NCBI GenBank assembly: GCA_948829205.1
Contig: CAQLOA010000056.1
Location: 1 to 5,796 of the forward strand
DNA length: 5,796 nucleotides
Direction of reading: 5' to 3'
From: an uncultured Eggerthellaceae bacterium
GTDB lineage: Bacteria > Actinomycetota > Coriobacteriia > Coriobacteriales > Eggerthellaceae
The notes beneath the pieces were generated by a model. That model saw only the letters and a list, made by a program, of their open reading frames with translations, made no database searches and was not told the origin of the DNA. The position numbers were made by a program, and so were the translations under genes. This document shows, piece by piece, positions 1-5,796 of this stretch; position 1 is the stretch's first letter, and every line of letters starts with the position of its first letter.

Positions 1-1033
1 GGGTTGCCACGTACAGCCACTTCTCGGGCGGCATCTCGCGAATGTACACGCCGTCCATCCAGTCGAGCTTCTTCTCGTCGAAGATGCTGTCCTTCTTGGT
101 GATGCGGTCAAGAGAGAACATACGGCACAGCTCGTCCGGAGGAATGATCGTGGTCTCGCCGTCGAGCGACCATCCCAGAAGCGCCAGGAAGTTGACCATG
201 GCGTCGGAAAGGTACCCGCAGTCACGGTAGTCCTCCACGTTCGTGGCACCGTGCCTCTTGGACAGCTTCTTGCCGTCGGGGCCCAAGATCATGGGCAGGT
301 GCGCGAAGACGGGGACGTCGAATCCGAGCGCCTCGTATATAAGGATCTGCCTGGGCGTGTTGGACAGGTGGTCGTCGCCGCGTATGACGTGGGTTATGCC
401 CATGTTGGCGTCGTCGCAGACCACCGCGAAGTTGTAGGTGGGGCTTCCGTCGCTGCGCACAAGCACCAGGTCGTCCATGACCTCGGCCGGAAACGACGTG
501 GGGCCGTAGACGGCGTCATCGAACTCGATGGGGCCGTGCCCCTCGGGAACCTTCAGCCTCCACACGTGAGGCTCGCCGGCCGCGATGCGTGCAGCAGCCT
601 CGTCGGCAGGGACGTTCCTGCACCTTCCGCAGTAGCCCGCGTACCCGCCCTCGGACTGCTGGGCGGCGGTGCGGTCGGCGTCCAGCTGCTCCTTGGTGCA
701 GAAGCATGGGTACGCCGCCCCCTTGGCCTTGAGCGTCTCCAAGGCCGCCTCGTAGGTAGGCATCCTCTGCATCTGGAAGTAAGGGCCGAACTCGCCCCCC
801 ACCTCGGGGCCCTCGTCCCAGTCGAGCCCGAGCCAGCGCATGGCGCGCAGGATTATCTGCACGTTCTCGTCGGTGGACCTCTCGGGGTCGGTGTCCTCTA
901 TGCGCAGCACGAACGTTCCGCCCATGGCGCGGGCGAAGGCCCAGTTGTATATGGCCGTGCGCGCGCCCCCTATGTGCAGCATCCCCGTCGGCGACGGGGC
1001 GAACCTGACCCTGACGTTGCCATCGATAGACAT
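1..1033 (-). CDS. gltX: Glutamyl-tRNA synthetase, N-terminal 344 residues (runs off the left edge)
   Basis: This is a class I aminoacyl-tRNA synthetase that joins glutamate to tRNA in the cytoplasm using ATP. Translating from the ATG at 1033 gives an unbroken frame of 344 codons to the window edge. Visible features are the opening RFAPSPTG, the HIGH-type ATP-binding motif as HIGG (residues 20-23), RIEDTDPER (44-52), SDGSPTYNF (194-202), VIRGDDH (216-222) and the KMSKS-type loop as KLSKRHGA (256-263). A zinc-site pattern matches the E. coli enzyme: Cys110, Cys112, Tyr134 and Cys138, with an extra Cys135. The anticodon-binding C-terminal part, which would tell a discriminating from a non-discriminating GluRS, is missing. 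The gene lies 9 bases after the mfd stop in the same reading frame. A GGGAG ribosome site overlaps that stop and supports this start. Family assignment is very secure. Confidence 0.97.
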   Translation of the reverse strand, partial: MSIDGNVRVRFAPSPTGMLHIGGARTAIYNWAFARAMGGTFVLRIEDTDPERSTDENVQIILRAMRWLGLDWDEGPEVGGEFGPYFQMQRMPTYEAALETLKAKGAAYPCFCTKEQLDADRTAAQQSEGGYAGYCGRCRNVPADEAAARIAAGEPHVWRLKVPEGHGPIEFDDAVYGPTSFPAEVMDDLVLVRSDGSPTYNFAVVCDDANMGITHVIRGDDHLSNTPRQILIYEALGFDVPVFAHLPMILGPDGKKLSKRHGATNVEDYRDCGYLSDAMVNFLALLGWSLDGETTIIPPDELCRMFSLDRITKKDSIFDEKKLDWMDGVYIREMPPEKWLYVAT

Positions 1034-1038
1034 TGTCG

Positions 1039-1043
1039 CTCCC
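1039..1043 (-). promoter_or_regulatory. Ribosome binding site of gltX, overlapping the mfd stop codon
   Basis: On the minus strand, GGGAG begins at the last base of the mfd TAG and is followed by five bases (CGACA) and then ATG. Spacing and sequence fit a Shine-Dalgarno site. The overlap with the upstream stop suggests that translation of gltX is coupled to the end of mfd translation, which is inference. Confidence 0.7.
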
Positions 1044-4000
1044 TACTCCTCTTCCTTCCCGGAATCGAACACCTCGTGCAAAAACGACCCGAGGACCGGC
1101 GCGAGGCCGTCCGAGTCGCCCGAATATCCTGGAATCTTCCTCAACAGCATTATAAGCTTGCGCCTGTCCTGCAGGTAGCGTCCCCCGCGCCTCTTCAGAG
1201 GAATCAGCTGCTCGCGGGACATCTGCAGGCCCTCGACGTTCAGGTTGCCCCCGCTGACCACGATGCTTGTGGCCCCGTGCTCCTCGGCGAACGCCCGCAG
1301 AGCCTCCTTCGCGAAGAAGTTCTCGGCCTCGGGGGGCATGTCGGGATGGATGCGCCTCATGTCGCGCTCCAGCGCCTCGACGGCGTCTTCGGACCCTGCG
1401 TTCGTCACGCGCCTGTACCAAAGCACGCGCTCGTCGAGGTCGGGCACGTAGTCGTTGCCGATGAACATGCGGCCCGGGATGTTTATGTTGATGTCGGATG
1501 CGGCCCTCGACTCGGCGCCCTTCACGACGCCTTCGCCTTCGCGGGCGTCGGCCACGGCCTGGTTCAGCATCTGGGCGAACAGGTCGAACCCGACGGCGCT
1601 CATGTTTCCCGACTGCTCGGCCCCGAGAAGGTTCCCGGCGCCCCTTATCTCGAGGTCGCGCATGGCGATGCGCATGCCCGACCCAAGCCCGTGTTCCTCG
1701 GAAAGCGCAGTCAGGCGCGCCTGCGCCTCCTCGGTCAGCGGTATCTCCTCGGGGAACATGAAGTACGCGTATGCCTGCTCGCTCGAACGCCCCACGCGCC
1801 CCTTCAGCTGGTACATCTGCGAAAGCCCCAGGCGCTGGGAGTCCTCGATTATCAGCGTGTTGGTATGGGGGTTGTCGATGCCGCTCTCGATGATCGTCGT
1901 GGCGACCAGCACGTCCAGCACCCCGGCCGAGAAGTCCTCCATCACGCGCTCGAGCTCGTCTCTGGACATCTGCCCGTGCGCGACGCCAACGCGCGCCTCT
2001 GGTGCGGCGTCGGTCACGCGCCTGACCGCCTCCTCGATCGTGTTGACGCGGTTGCTCACGTAATAGACCTGCCCGCCTCGCCCCAGCTCAAGCCTTATCG
2101 CGGCCGACACAACATCGGGGTCCCACTCCCCCACGTGCACCTTCACCGGAAGGCGCATCTCCGGAGGGGTGAGGATGAGCGACATGTCGCGCACCCCCGA
2201 CACCGCCATCTGCATGGTGCGCGGGATGGGCGTCGCCGACAGCGTAAGGATGTCGATGTGCTCGCGCAGGTTCTTGAACTGCTCCTTGTGCCCCACGCCG
2301 AAGCGCTGCTCCTCGTCTATCACGATGAGCCCAAGGTCGTGCGGGTTGACGTCCCGCGAAAGCAGCCGGTGCGTGCCTATGAGCACGTTCACCTTGCCTG
2401 CGGCGAAGTCCTCCAGCGTCTTTCTCTGCTCGGCCGGGCTGCGGAAGCGCGAGAGCGCCTCCACCCTCATCCCGAACGGTTCGAGCCGCTCTCTGAAGCT
2501 CGTGAAGTGCTGCTGGGTGAGGATGGTGGTGGGACACAGCACCATCACCTGCTTTTCGTTCTGCGCCGCGACGAACGCAGCGCGTATCGCCACCTCGGTC
2601 TTGCCGAAGCCTACGTCTCCGCACACAAGGCGGTCCATGGGGTGCGCCGAGCGCATGTCGGCCTTCACGTCGGCGATGGCAGCGGCCTGGTCGGGCGTCT
2701 CCTCGTAGGGGAAGCTCTCCTCCATCTCCTGCATCCAGGGCGTGTCCACGACAAACTGGAAGCCTTTCGTCGCTGCGCGTCGCGAGTACACGTCGATCAG
2801 GTCGAAGGCCAGCTTGCGCGTGGCCTTGCGCGCCTTGGTCATCGCACGCGACCAGTCGGTGCTGTTCAAGCGCGTGATCTTGGGCGTGTGGCCCTCGGGC
2901 CCGACGTAGCGCGTCACCTTGTCGAACTGCTCTACGGGCAGGAACAGCTTGTCGCCCTCGGCGTAGTCCAGTTCCAGGTAGTCGCGCTCGACGCCTCCGA
3001 TGTCGCGCAGCACGAGCCCCTTGAAGTACGCGATCCCATACGTCTCGTGCACGACGTAGTCGCCGGCGGTGTACGGGAAGGTGATGTCGGTGGCGTTCAG
3101 CTCGCGCTTCGGCTTCGACGACTGACGCGCGCCCTTCAGGTCCTCCAGCGACAGCATCACCAGCTTCGCCTTCGGTATGACGACGCCCAGCGGGATGTCC
3201 ACGTCAACCACGTTGACGACCCCCTTGGAAAGCGGCGCCGTGTCGGCGTCGATGGAGTCGAGCCTTTCCTGGATCGGAAGCGAATGGTCCACGAGTTCGA
3301 GCTCCATGTCCTTCCTGGCCCGGAAGCCCGGGATGCTGAACAGGCAGTAGTTCCCGCCGTCGACCCAGTTGCGCAGCTTGCCGAACAGCCTGTCCTCGGA
3401 CCTCGAAACGTCAACCCTCTTCACGGGGACCTCGTCGTCCAGCTCGACGCCCAGCTGCATTATCGACACGTACGTGGCCCTGACGCCGTGGCCGAAGTCG
3501 ACCTGAGCCGGCGGCGTGTACAGGCTCTCGGCGTTGAGGTAGGTTCCCTTGAACGTGTCCTGCATCTCCTCGAACGCGTGGGCCATGTCGTCGAATGTGG
3601 CCCGCGGCTCGACGAGGCACGTCATGGTGCCCGGGCCGGCGTAGGACCCGAGCTGCGCGGTGCCCTTGAAGAAGTAGGGCAGGAGGATGTCGGCCCCGTC
3701 GAACCGAAGGCCGCCCTCCATCTTCTCGAGCGCGTCACGCAGCGTCTTGTTGGTGAGCGCGGCCTTCTCGAGCGCCTTTCTGGCGGCCCGCATGGCGGCG
3801 TCGGAGGACGGAAGCTCGCTGACGGGGTAGACGTCCACCGATTCGAGGCTGGACACCATCTGCCCCGTGGAGGGAATCACGCGCCTTATCTCGTCGAGGT
3901 CGTCCCCGAAGAAGTCAAGCCTCACCGGGAAGTCCGAGTTGCCCGGGAACACGTCCACGCTGCCGCCACGCATGCAGAAAGTGCCAGGACCGTCGAGTTC

Positions 4001-4525
4001 GCCAGTGTTCGCGTAGCCCATCGTCTCCAGCTTGCGGCGCAGCCCGTCGACGTCGTCGACGCCTTCGATGCCCATGTCCGCAAGAGACTCCAGCGCACGC
4101 AAGCGCACGGGAGCGGCCGCATCGGATTCAGGCGGCGGCATGTCGCGCACAAGCGAGCGGGCGCTCGCCACGACGATGACGTCGCGCCCCTGCCGCAGCG
4201 CGTCGGCTGCTTCGAGCCTTCTGGCTATGGTGCGCGGGTCGGGCCTTTCCTCCAAGTGCGGACGGTCGCGCCGCTCGGGGAAGCGCATCACCGCATCCTC
4301 TCCCACGTACGAGGCAACCGTGCGCGCGAACGCGTCGGCTGCGTCCTCGCCCGGCATGACGACAAGGGTCGGCTGGGGGCTCTTCGCGAATCGCGCAGCG
4401 ACGAAGAAGGGCCGCGCCGAGGAGACCACTCCCAAGGCGGCGTCGACATCGCCGTCCAGCTTCCCCCAGAAGTTCTCGACGCATCCCGACCGGTCGAGGA
4501 TGCCCGCCAAGGCGTCTACAAGCAC
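1043..4525 (-). CDS. mfd: Transcription-repair coupling factor Mfd, full length (1160 residues)
   Basis: Mfd is a DNA translocase that binds RNA polymerase stalled at a lesion, pushes it off the DNA and recruits UvrA for excision repair. All parts are visible in order. The UvrB-like module is near the N-terminus (RGGSVDVFP, 186-194; RLDFF, 202-206). Arg186, Arg202 and Phe206 line up with the UvrA-contacting Arg165, Arg181 and Phe185 of E. coli Mfd. The RNA-polymerase-interacting CarD-like domain is around 485-570 (GDYVVHETYG, His493). The helicase motor has Walker A GDVGFGKT (636-643, Lys642), DEEQ (737-740), SATP (763-766), TTIIESGID before 880, and QLKGRVGRS (906-914). The C-terminal TRCF domain is near 1010-1160 (NDYVPD, 1024-1029) and ends in an acidic GKEEE tail. 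Length is normal for the family. An in-frame stop at 4546-4544 lies upstream, so the GTG at 4525 is the only sensible start. It sits 10 bases after the preceding gene. Identification is near certain. Confidence 0.98.
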   Translation of the reverse strand: MLVDALAGILDRSGCVENFWGKLDGDVDAALGVVSSARPFFVAARFAKSPQPTLVVMPGEDAADAFARTVASYVGEDAVMRFPERRDRPHLEERPDPRTIARRLEAADALRQGRDVIVVASARSLVRDMPPPESDAAAPVRLRALESLADMGIEGVDDVDGLRRKLETMGYANTGELDGPGTFCMRGGSVDVFPGNSDFPVRLDFFGDDLDEIRRVIPSTGQMVSSLESVDVYPVSELPSSDAAMRAARKALEKAALTNKTLRDALEKMEGGLRFDGADILLPYFFKGTAQLGSYAGPGTMTCLVEPRATFDDMAHAFEEMQDTFKGTYLNAESLYTPPAQVDFGHGVRATYVSIMQLGVELDDEVPVKRVDVSRSEDRLFGKLRNWVDGGNYCLFSIPGFRARKDMELELVDHSLPIQERLDSIDADTAPLSKGVVNVVDVDIPLGVVIPKAKLVMLSLEDLKGARQSSKPKRELNATDITFPYTAGDYVVHETYGIAYFKGLVLRDIGGVERDYLELDYAEGDKLFLPVEQFDKVTRYVGPEGHTPKITRLNSTDWSRAMTKARKATRKLAFDLIDVYSRRAATKGFQFVVDTPWMQEMEESFPYEETPDQAAAIADVKADMRSAHPMDRLVCGDVGFGKTEVAIRAAFVAAQNEKQVMVLCPTTILTQQHFTSFRERLEPFGMRVEALSRFRSPAEQRKTLEDFAAGKVNVLIGTHRLLSRDVNPHDLGLIVIDEEQRFGVGHKEQFKNLREHIDILTLSATPIPRTMQMAVSGVRDMSLILTPPEMRLPVKVHVGEWDPDVVSAAIRLELGRGGQVYYVSNRVNTIEEAVRRVTDAAPEARVGVAHGQMSRDELERVMEDFSAGVLDVLVATTIIESGIDNPHTNTLIIEDSQRLGLSQMYQLKGRVGRSSEQAYAYFMFPEEIPLTEEAQARLTALSEEHGLGSGMRIAMRDLEIRGAGNLLGAEQSGNMSAVGFDLFAQMLNQAVADAREGEGVVKGAESRAASDININIPGRMFIGNDYVPDLDERVLWYRRVTNAGSEDAVEALERDMRRIHPDMPPEAENFFAKEALRAFAEEHGATSIVVSGGNLNVEGLQMSREQLIPLKRRGGRYLQDRRKLIMLLRKIPGYSGDSDGLAPVLGSFLHEVFDSGKEEE

Positions 4526-4533
4526 GCTGCCCG

Positions 4534-4537
4534 CCTC
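4534..4537 (-). promoter_or_regulatory. Probable weak ribosome binding site of mfd
   Basis: GAGG on the minus strand overlaps the TGA of the upstream protease gene and lies eight bases before the mfd GTG. It is short, but it is the only purine-rich stretch at a workable distance. Together with the 10-base gap it points to translational coupling. This is inference. Confidence 0.45.
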
Positions 4538-5102
4538 ATTCCGTCATCTCGTGGCGCCATCCCGGGGCTATCGGGGAGCCGGTGCGCCTCGACACGATGC
4601 GCACCCCACGGCCGTGAAGGTCGGCGAGGACGGCCTCGACCAGAAGGGGAACGGCGTCGTACACCGGACGGGTCAACGCCACGGTGACCACATCGGGGGA
4701 CATGTTCGACACCTGCATTCCGAAGCACTTGCCCTCGCACTCGTAGCCAAGCAGCGCGGCGGAGTCGAAGAGGTCGGCAAGCGTCAGCTCGTGAAGCGAC
4801 GCGGAGGCGCCATGATGCCGCATCATGTCGTCGGGGTCGAACTCGAAGACGGTGCCGGCGGGAGCGTCGGAGCCGTCCACCGCGTCAACGGTGACCATGT
4901 AGTCGCAGTCGCGCACGAAGTCGAGCATGTCTAGACCCATGCATCCCACGTCGTACACCTCGACGTTCGGAGGGAACTCGTAGCTTCGCGTAAGCTCCTC
5001 GAACACTACGGGGCCGAGCCCGTCGTCGAGCATCAGCTTGTTGCCGACGCAGAAGACGGCGATCCTCTCGCCGCTTCGGGTGTTCACTTCGGGAAGTGCC
5101 AC
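4536..5102 (-). CDS. [NiFe]-hydrogenase maturation protease, peptidase family M52 (HyaD/HybD/HycI type)
   Basis: Members of this family cut a C-terminal peptide from the large subunit of a NiFe hydrogenase once nickel is in place, acting in the cytoplasm. The 188-residue protein has the family signature GNKLMLDDGLGP (20-31), VDAVDG (72-77) and SLHELTL (102-108). Asp27, Asp73 and His104 fall exactly where E. coli HybD has its metal ligands Glu16, Asp62 and His93: the gaps of 46 and 31 residues are identical. The core ends near 162. A basic tail of about 25 residues follows, ending GWRHEMTE, making the protein somewhat longer than HybD or HycI (both about 160). The GTG start at 5102 is backed by AAAGGA seven bases upstream. 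It sits 27 bases after a membrane-protein gene and 10 before mfd. No hydrogenase subunit or hyp gene is in the window, so its substrate is unknown. The family call is strong; which hydrogenase it serves is not known. Confidence 0.9.
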   Translation of the reverse strand: MALPEVNTRSGERIAVFCVGNKLMLDDGLGPVVFEELTRSYEFPPNVEVYDVGCMGLDMLDFVRDCDYMVTVDAVDGSDAPAGTVFEFDPDDMMRHHGASASLHELTLADLFDSAALLGYECEGKCFGMQVSNMSPDVVTVALTRPVYDAVPLLVEAVLADLHGRGVRIVSRRTGSPIAPGWRHEMTE

Positions 5103-5109
5103 GGGCGCA

Positions 5110-5115
5110 TCCTTT
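5110..5115 (-). promoter_or_regulatory. Ribosome binding site of the hydrogenase maturation protease gene
   Basis: AAAGGA on the minus strand, seven bases before the GTG at 5102, is the clearest Shine-Dalgarno site in the window. It fixes the GTG start over a nearby ATG at 5110, which is in another frame and meets a stop after eight codons. Confidence 0.7.
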
Positions 5116-5129
5116 GGCGTTCGACGGCC

Positions 5130-5552
5130 CTAGGCCGGAACGCGGATCAGCAGGTTGTACGCGCTTGCCAAAAAGAGCATCGCAAGGGCGCCGAAGACGC
5201 ACCCGACCGCCCATTTGCGCTGTGCGGACAGGTACTGCGCCTTCGTCTTGCCCATGCCGTGCGCACGATGCCATGCGAACGGCTGGCTTATCAGGGCGAA
5301 CGCCACTGTGACCAGCGCCAGCAGAAGAAGCGCGCTGAGCCCTATGGCCACCGACATGACGGACGGCTGGCTGTACATGGCGTACAGAAGGTTGTCCACG
5401 AGAAGCCACGCAGGGTAGAAGAGTATGGTGGCCCACATGCCGTGAGCCGGGCCCCATATGGGCGGAAGAAGGAAGGCGGCCAGGTTGAACCTGGGCACGC
5501 CTTCCATGAATGCCTTCTCGGCTGCTATTTGCTCGTCGGTAAGCTCGGCCAC
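5130..5552 (-). CDS. Small multi-pass membrane protein of unknown function (DUF2628-like)
   Basis: The 140-residue product is not recognised as a protein of known function. A charged N-terminus (about 1-20, rich in Glu and Lys) leads into FNLAAFLLPPIWGPAHGMW (22-40). A hydrophobic stretch follows to about 59 that could be one long or two short membrane segments. Two further clear segments are at about 66-88 and 114-136. Between them is a loop with WHRAHGMGKTKAQYLSAQRK (94-113), whose positive charge suggests a cytoplasmic side. There is no signal-peptide cleavage pattern. The FNxAAFLLPPIWG block recalls the DUF2628 family of small membrane proteins, but this is from memory and unproven. The GTG start at 5552 has only a weak AGG upstream. 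An ATG at 5507 (residue 16) has AGAAGG five bases before it and would give 125 residues. The gene is 13 bases from yebC and 27 from the protease, so it is probably co-transcribed with both. Confidence 0.75.
   Translation of the reverse strand: MAELTDEQIAAEKAFMEGVPRFNLAAFLLPPIWGPAHGMWATILFYPAWLLVDNLLYAMYSQPSVMSVAIGLSALLLLALVTVAFALISQPFAWHRAHGMGKTKAQYLSAQRKWAVGCVFGALAMLFLASAYNLLIRVPA
5513..5518 (-). promoter_or_regulatory. Candidate ribosome binding site for an alternative start of the membrane protein
   Basis: AGAAGG followed by five bases and then ATG (5507-5505) lies inside the annotated membrane-protein frame. It is a better start context than the GTG at 5552, whose nearest purine run is a CAGG nine bases away. 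It could mark the true start or a second, shorter product. It could also be chance in Glu-Lys codons. Confidence 0.3.
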
Positions 5553-5565
5553 TCGATGGAACCTG

Positions 5566-5796
5566 CTAGTCCAGCTGCTCGGCGATCTCGTCGGTGATGT
5601 CGGCGGTGTGGTAGACGTTCTGAAGGTCCTCCAGCTCTTCGAGCTTGTCGATGAGCCTCATGACCTTCTTCGCGTCGGAAAGGCTTATGGGCTGCGGGTT
5701 GTTGGCGATCATGGTCAGCTCGGCGCCCTTGGTTTCGACGCCCTGCCCGTGCAGGCCTTCCTTGACCGCTGCAAGCTCGGTGGGGCCGGTGTACAC
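5566..5796 (-). CDS. yebC: YebC/PmpR-family regulatory or translation factor, C-terminal 76 residues (runs off the right edge)
   Basis: The visible part is the conserved C-terminal end of the YebC/PmpR (TACO1) family: VYTGPTELAAVKEGL, the block GAELTMIANN, then a Lys/Leu/Glu-rich helix (DAKKVMRLIDKLEELEDLQ) and NVYHTADITDEIAEQLD before a TAG stop. Family members are usually about 240-250 residues, so roughly two thirds of the gene lies beyond the window. The GTG at the very edge is almost certainly an internal valine, not a start. YebC proteins were first described as DNA-binding transcriptional regulators. More recent work on the family points to a ribosome-associated role in helping translation through proline-rich stretches. 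The sequence here cannot distinguish these roles. As the first visible gene of the run it is likely co-transcribed with the genes down to gltX. Family identity is secure. Confidence 0.95.
   Translation of the reverse strand: MYTGPTELAAVKEGLHGQGVETKGAELTMIANNPQPISLSDAKKVMRLIDKLEELEDLQNVYHTADITDEIAEQLD

Noticed and set aside
516..1421. Minus-strand 301-residue open frame across the mfd/gltX junction
   Set aside because: It lies out of frame with both well-recognised genes and its Arg/Gly-rich translation shows no family motif.
251..4687. Long plus-strand open frame as a real overlapping gene
   Set aside because: It is in codon register with mfd and gltX on the other strand, its translation is low-complexity in His, Arg, Gly, Val and Leu with no recognisable domain, and it is explained by missing TTA, CTA and TCA codons in the sense genes.
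4032..4934. Plus-strand 300-residue open frame over the mfd 5' end and the protease gene
   Set aside because: It is antisense to two genes with clear family motifs, and its own product is Ser/Ala/Arg-rich without domains.
5084..5110. ATG at 5110 as an alternative start of the protease
   Set aside because: It is in another frame and meets a stop after eight codons. The GTG at 5102 has a proper ribosome site.
5126..5136. Near-palindrome GGCCCTAGGCC after the membrane-protein gene as a terminator
   Set aside because: It has no loop, is imperfect, and is not followed by a T-run on the transcribed strand. Two genes follow at operon spacing.
5566..5796. YebC-like frame as a complete 76-residue gene starting at the edge GTG
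   Set aside because: The sequence aligns with the C-terminal end of a family about 250 residues long, and the frame continues to the window edge.
1..5796. CRISPR array, tRNA or rRNA gene, insertion sequence, riboswitch or prophage remnant
   Set aside because: Nearly every base lies within five co-directional genes and the gaps are 9 to 27 bases, so there is no room for such elements. No direct or inverted repeats of note were seen.

Overview
The window reads as a single block of co-directional genes, all on the minus strand, so transcription runs from the right end to the left end. In transcription order it holds: the 3' part of a YebC/PmpR-family gene (5796-5566), a 140-residue multi-pass membrane protein of unknown function (5552-5130), an M52-family [NiFe]-hydrogenase maturation protease (5102-4536), full-length mfd encoding the transcription-repair coupling factor (4525-1043), and the 5' part of gltX encoding glutamyl-tRNA synthetase (1033-1, running off the left end). 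The gaps are 13, 27, 10 and 9 bases. None has room for a terminator followed by a promoter, so the sequence supports one transcription unit, with its promoter upstream of the right edge and its end beyond the left edge.

The DNA is GC-rich, genes are tightly packed, and the three genes between yebC and gltX all start with GTG. The protein sequences (for example the Mfd motif reading ESGIDNPHTNTL and the GluRS sequence) look actinobacterial. Together with an anaerobe-type hydrogenase maturation protease, this suggests the class Coriobacteriia, perhaps the Eggerthellaceae. That placement is inference from memory of such proteins, not from a search. The window looks like ordinary chromosome: no mobile element, RNA gene, CRISPR array or foreign-looking composition was seen.

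Four of the five genes belong to gene expression, repair or enzyme maturation. YebC-type proteins act in transcriptional control or in translation. Mfd removes RNA polymerase stalled at DNA lesions and recruits UvrA. GluRS charges tRNA with glutamate. The protease trims the large subunit of a NiFe hydrogenase after metal insertion, but no hydrogenase structural gene is in the window, so its target lies elsewhere. Its position directly upstream of mfd, where many bacteria carry pth (peptidyl-tRNA hydrolase), is the most interesting contextual oddity. The membrane protein is the only gene with no assignable role.

I found no convincing new biological system. The findings concern gene context, start-site choice, codon use and small departures from family consensus.
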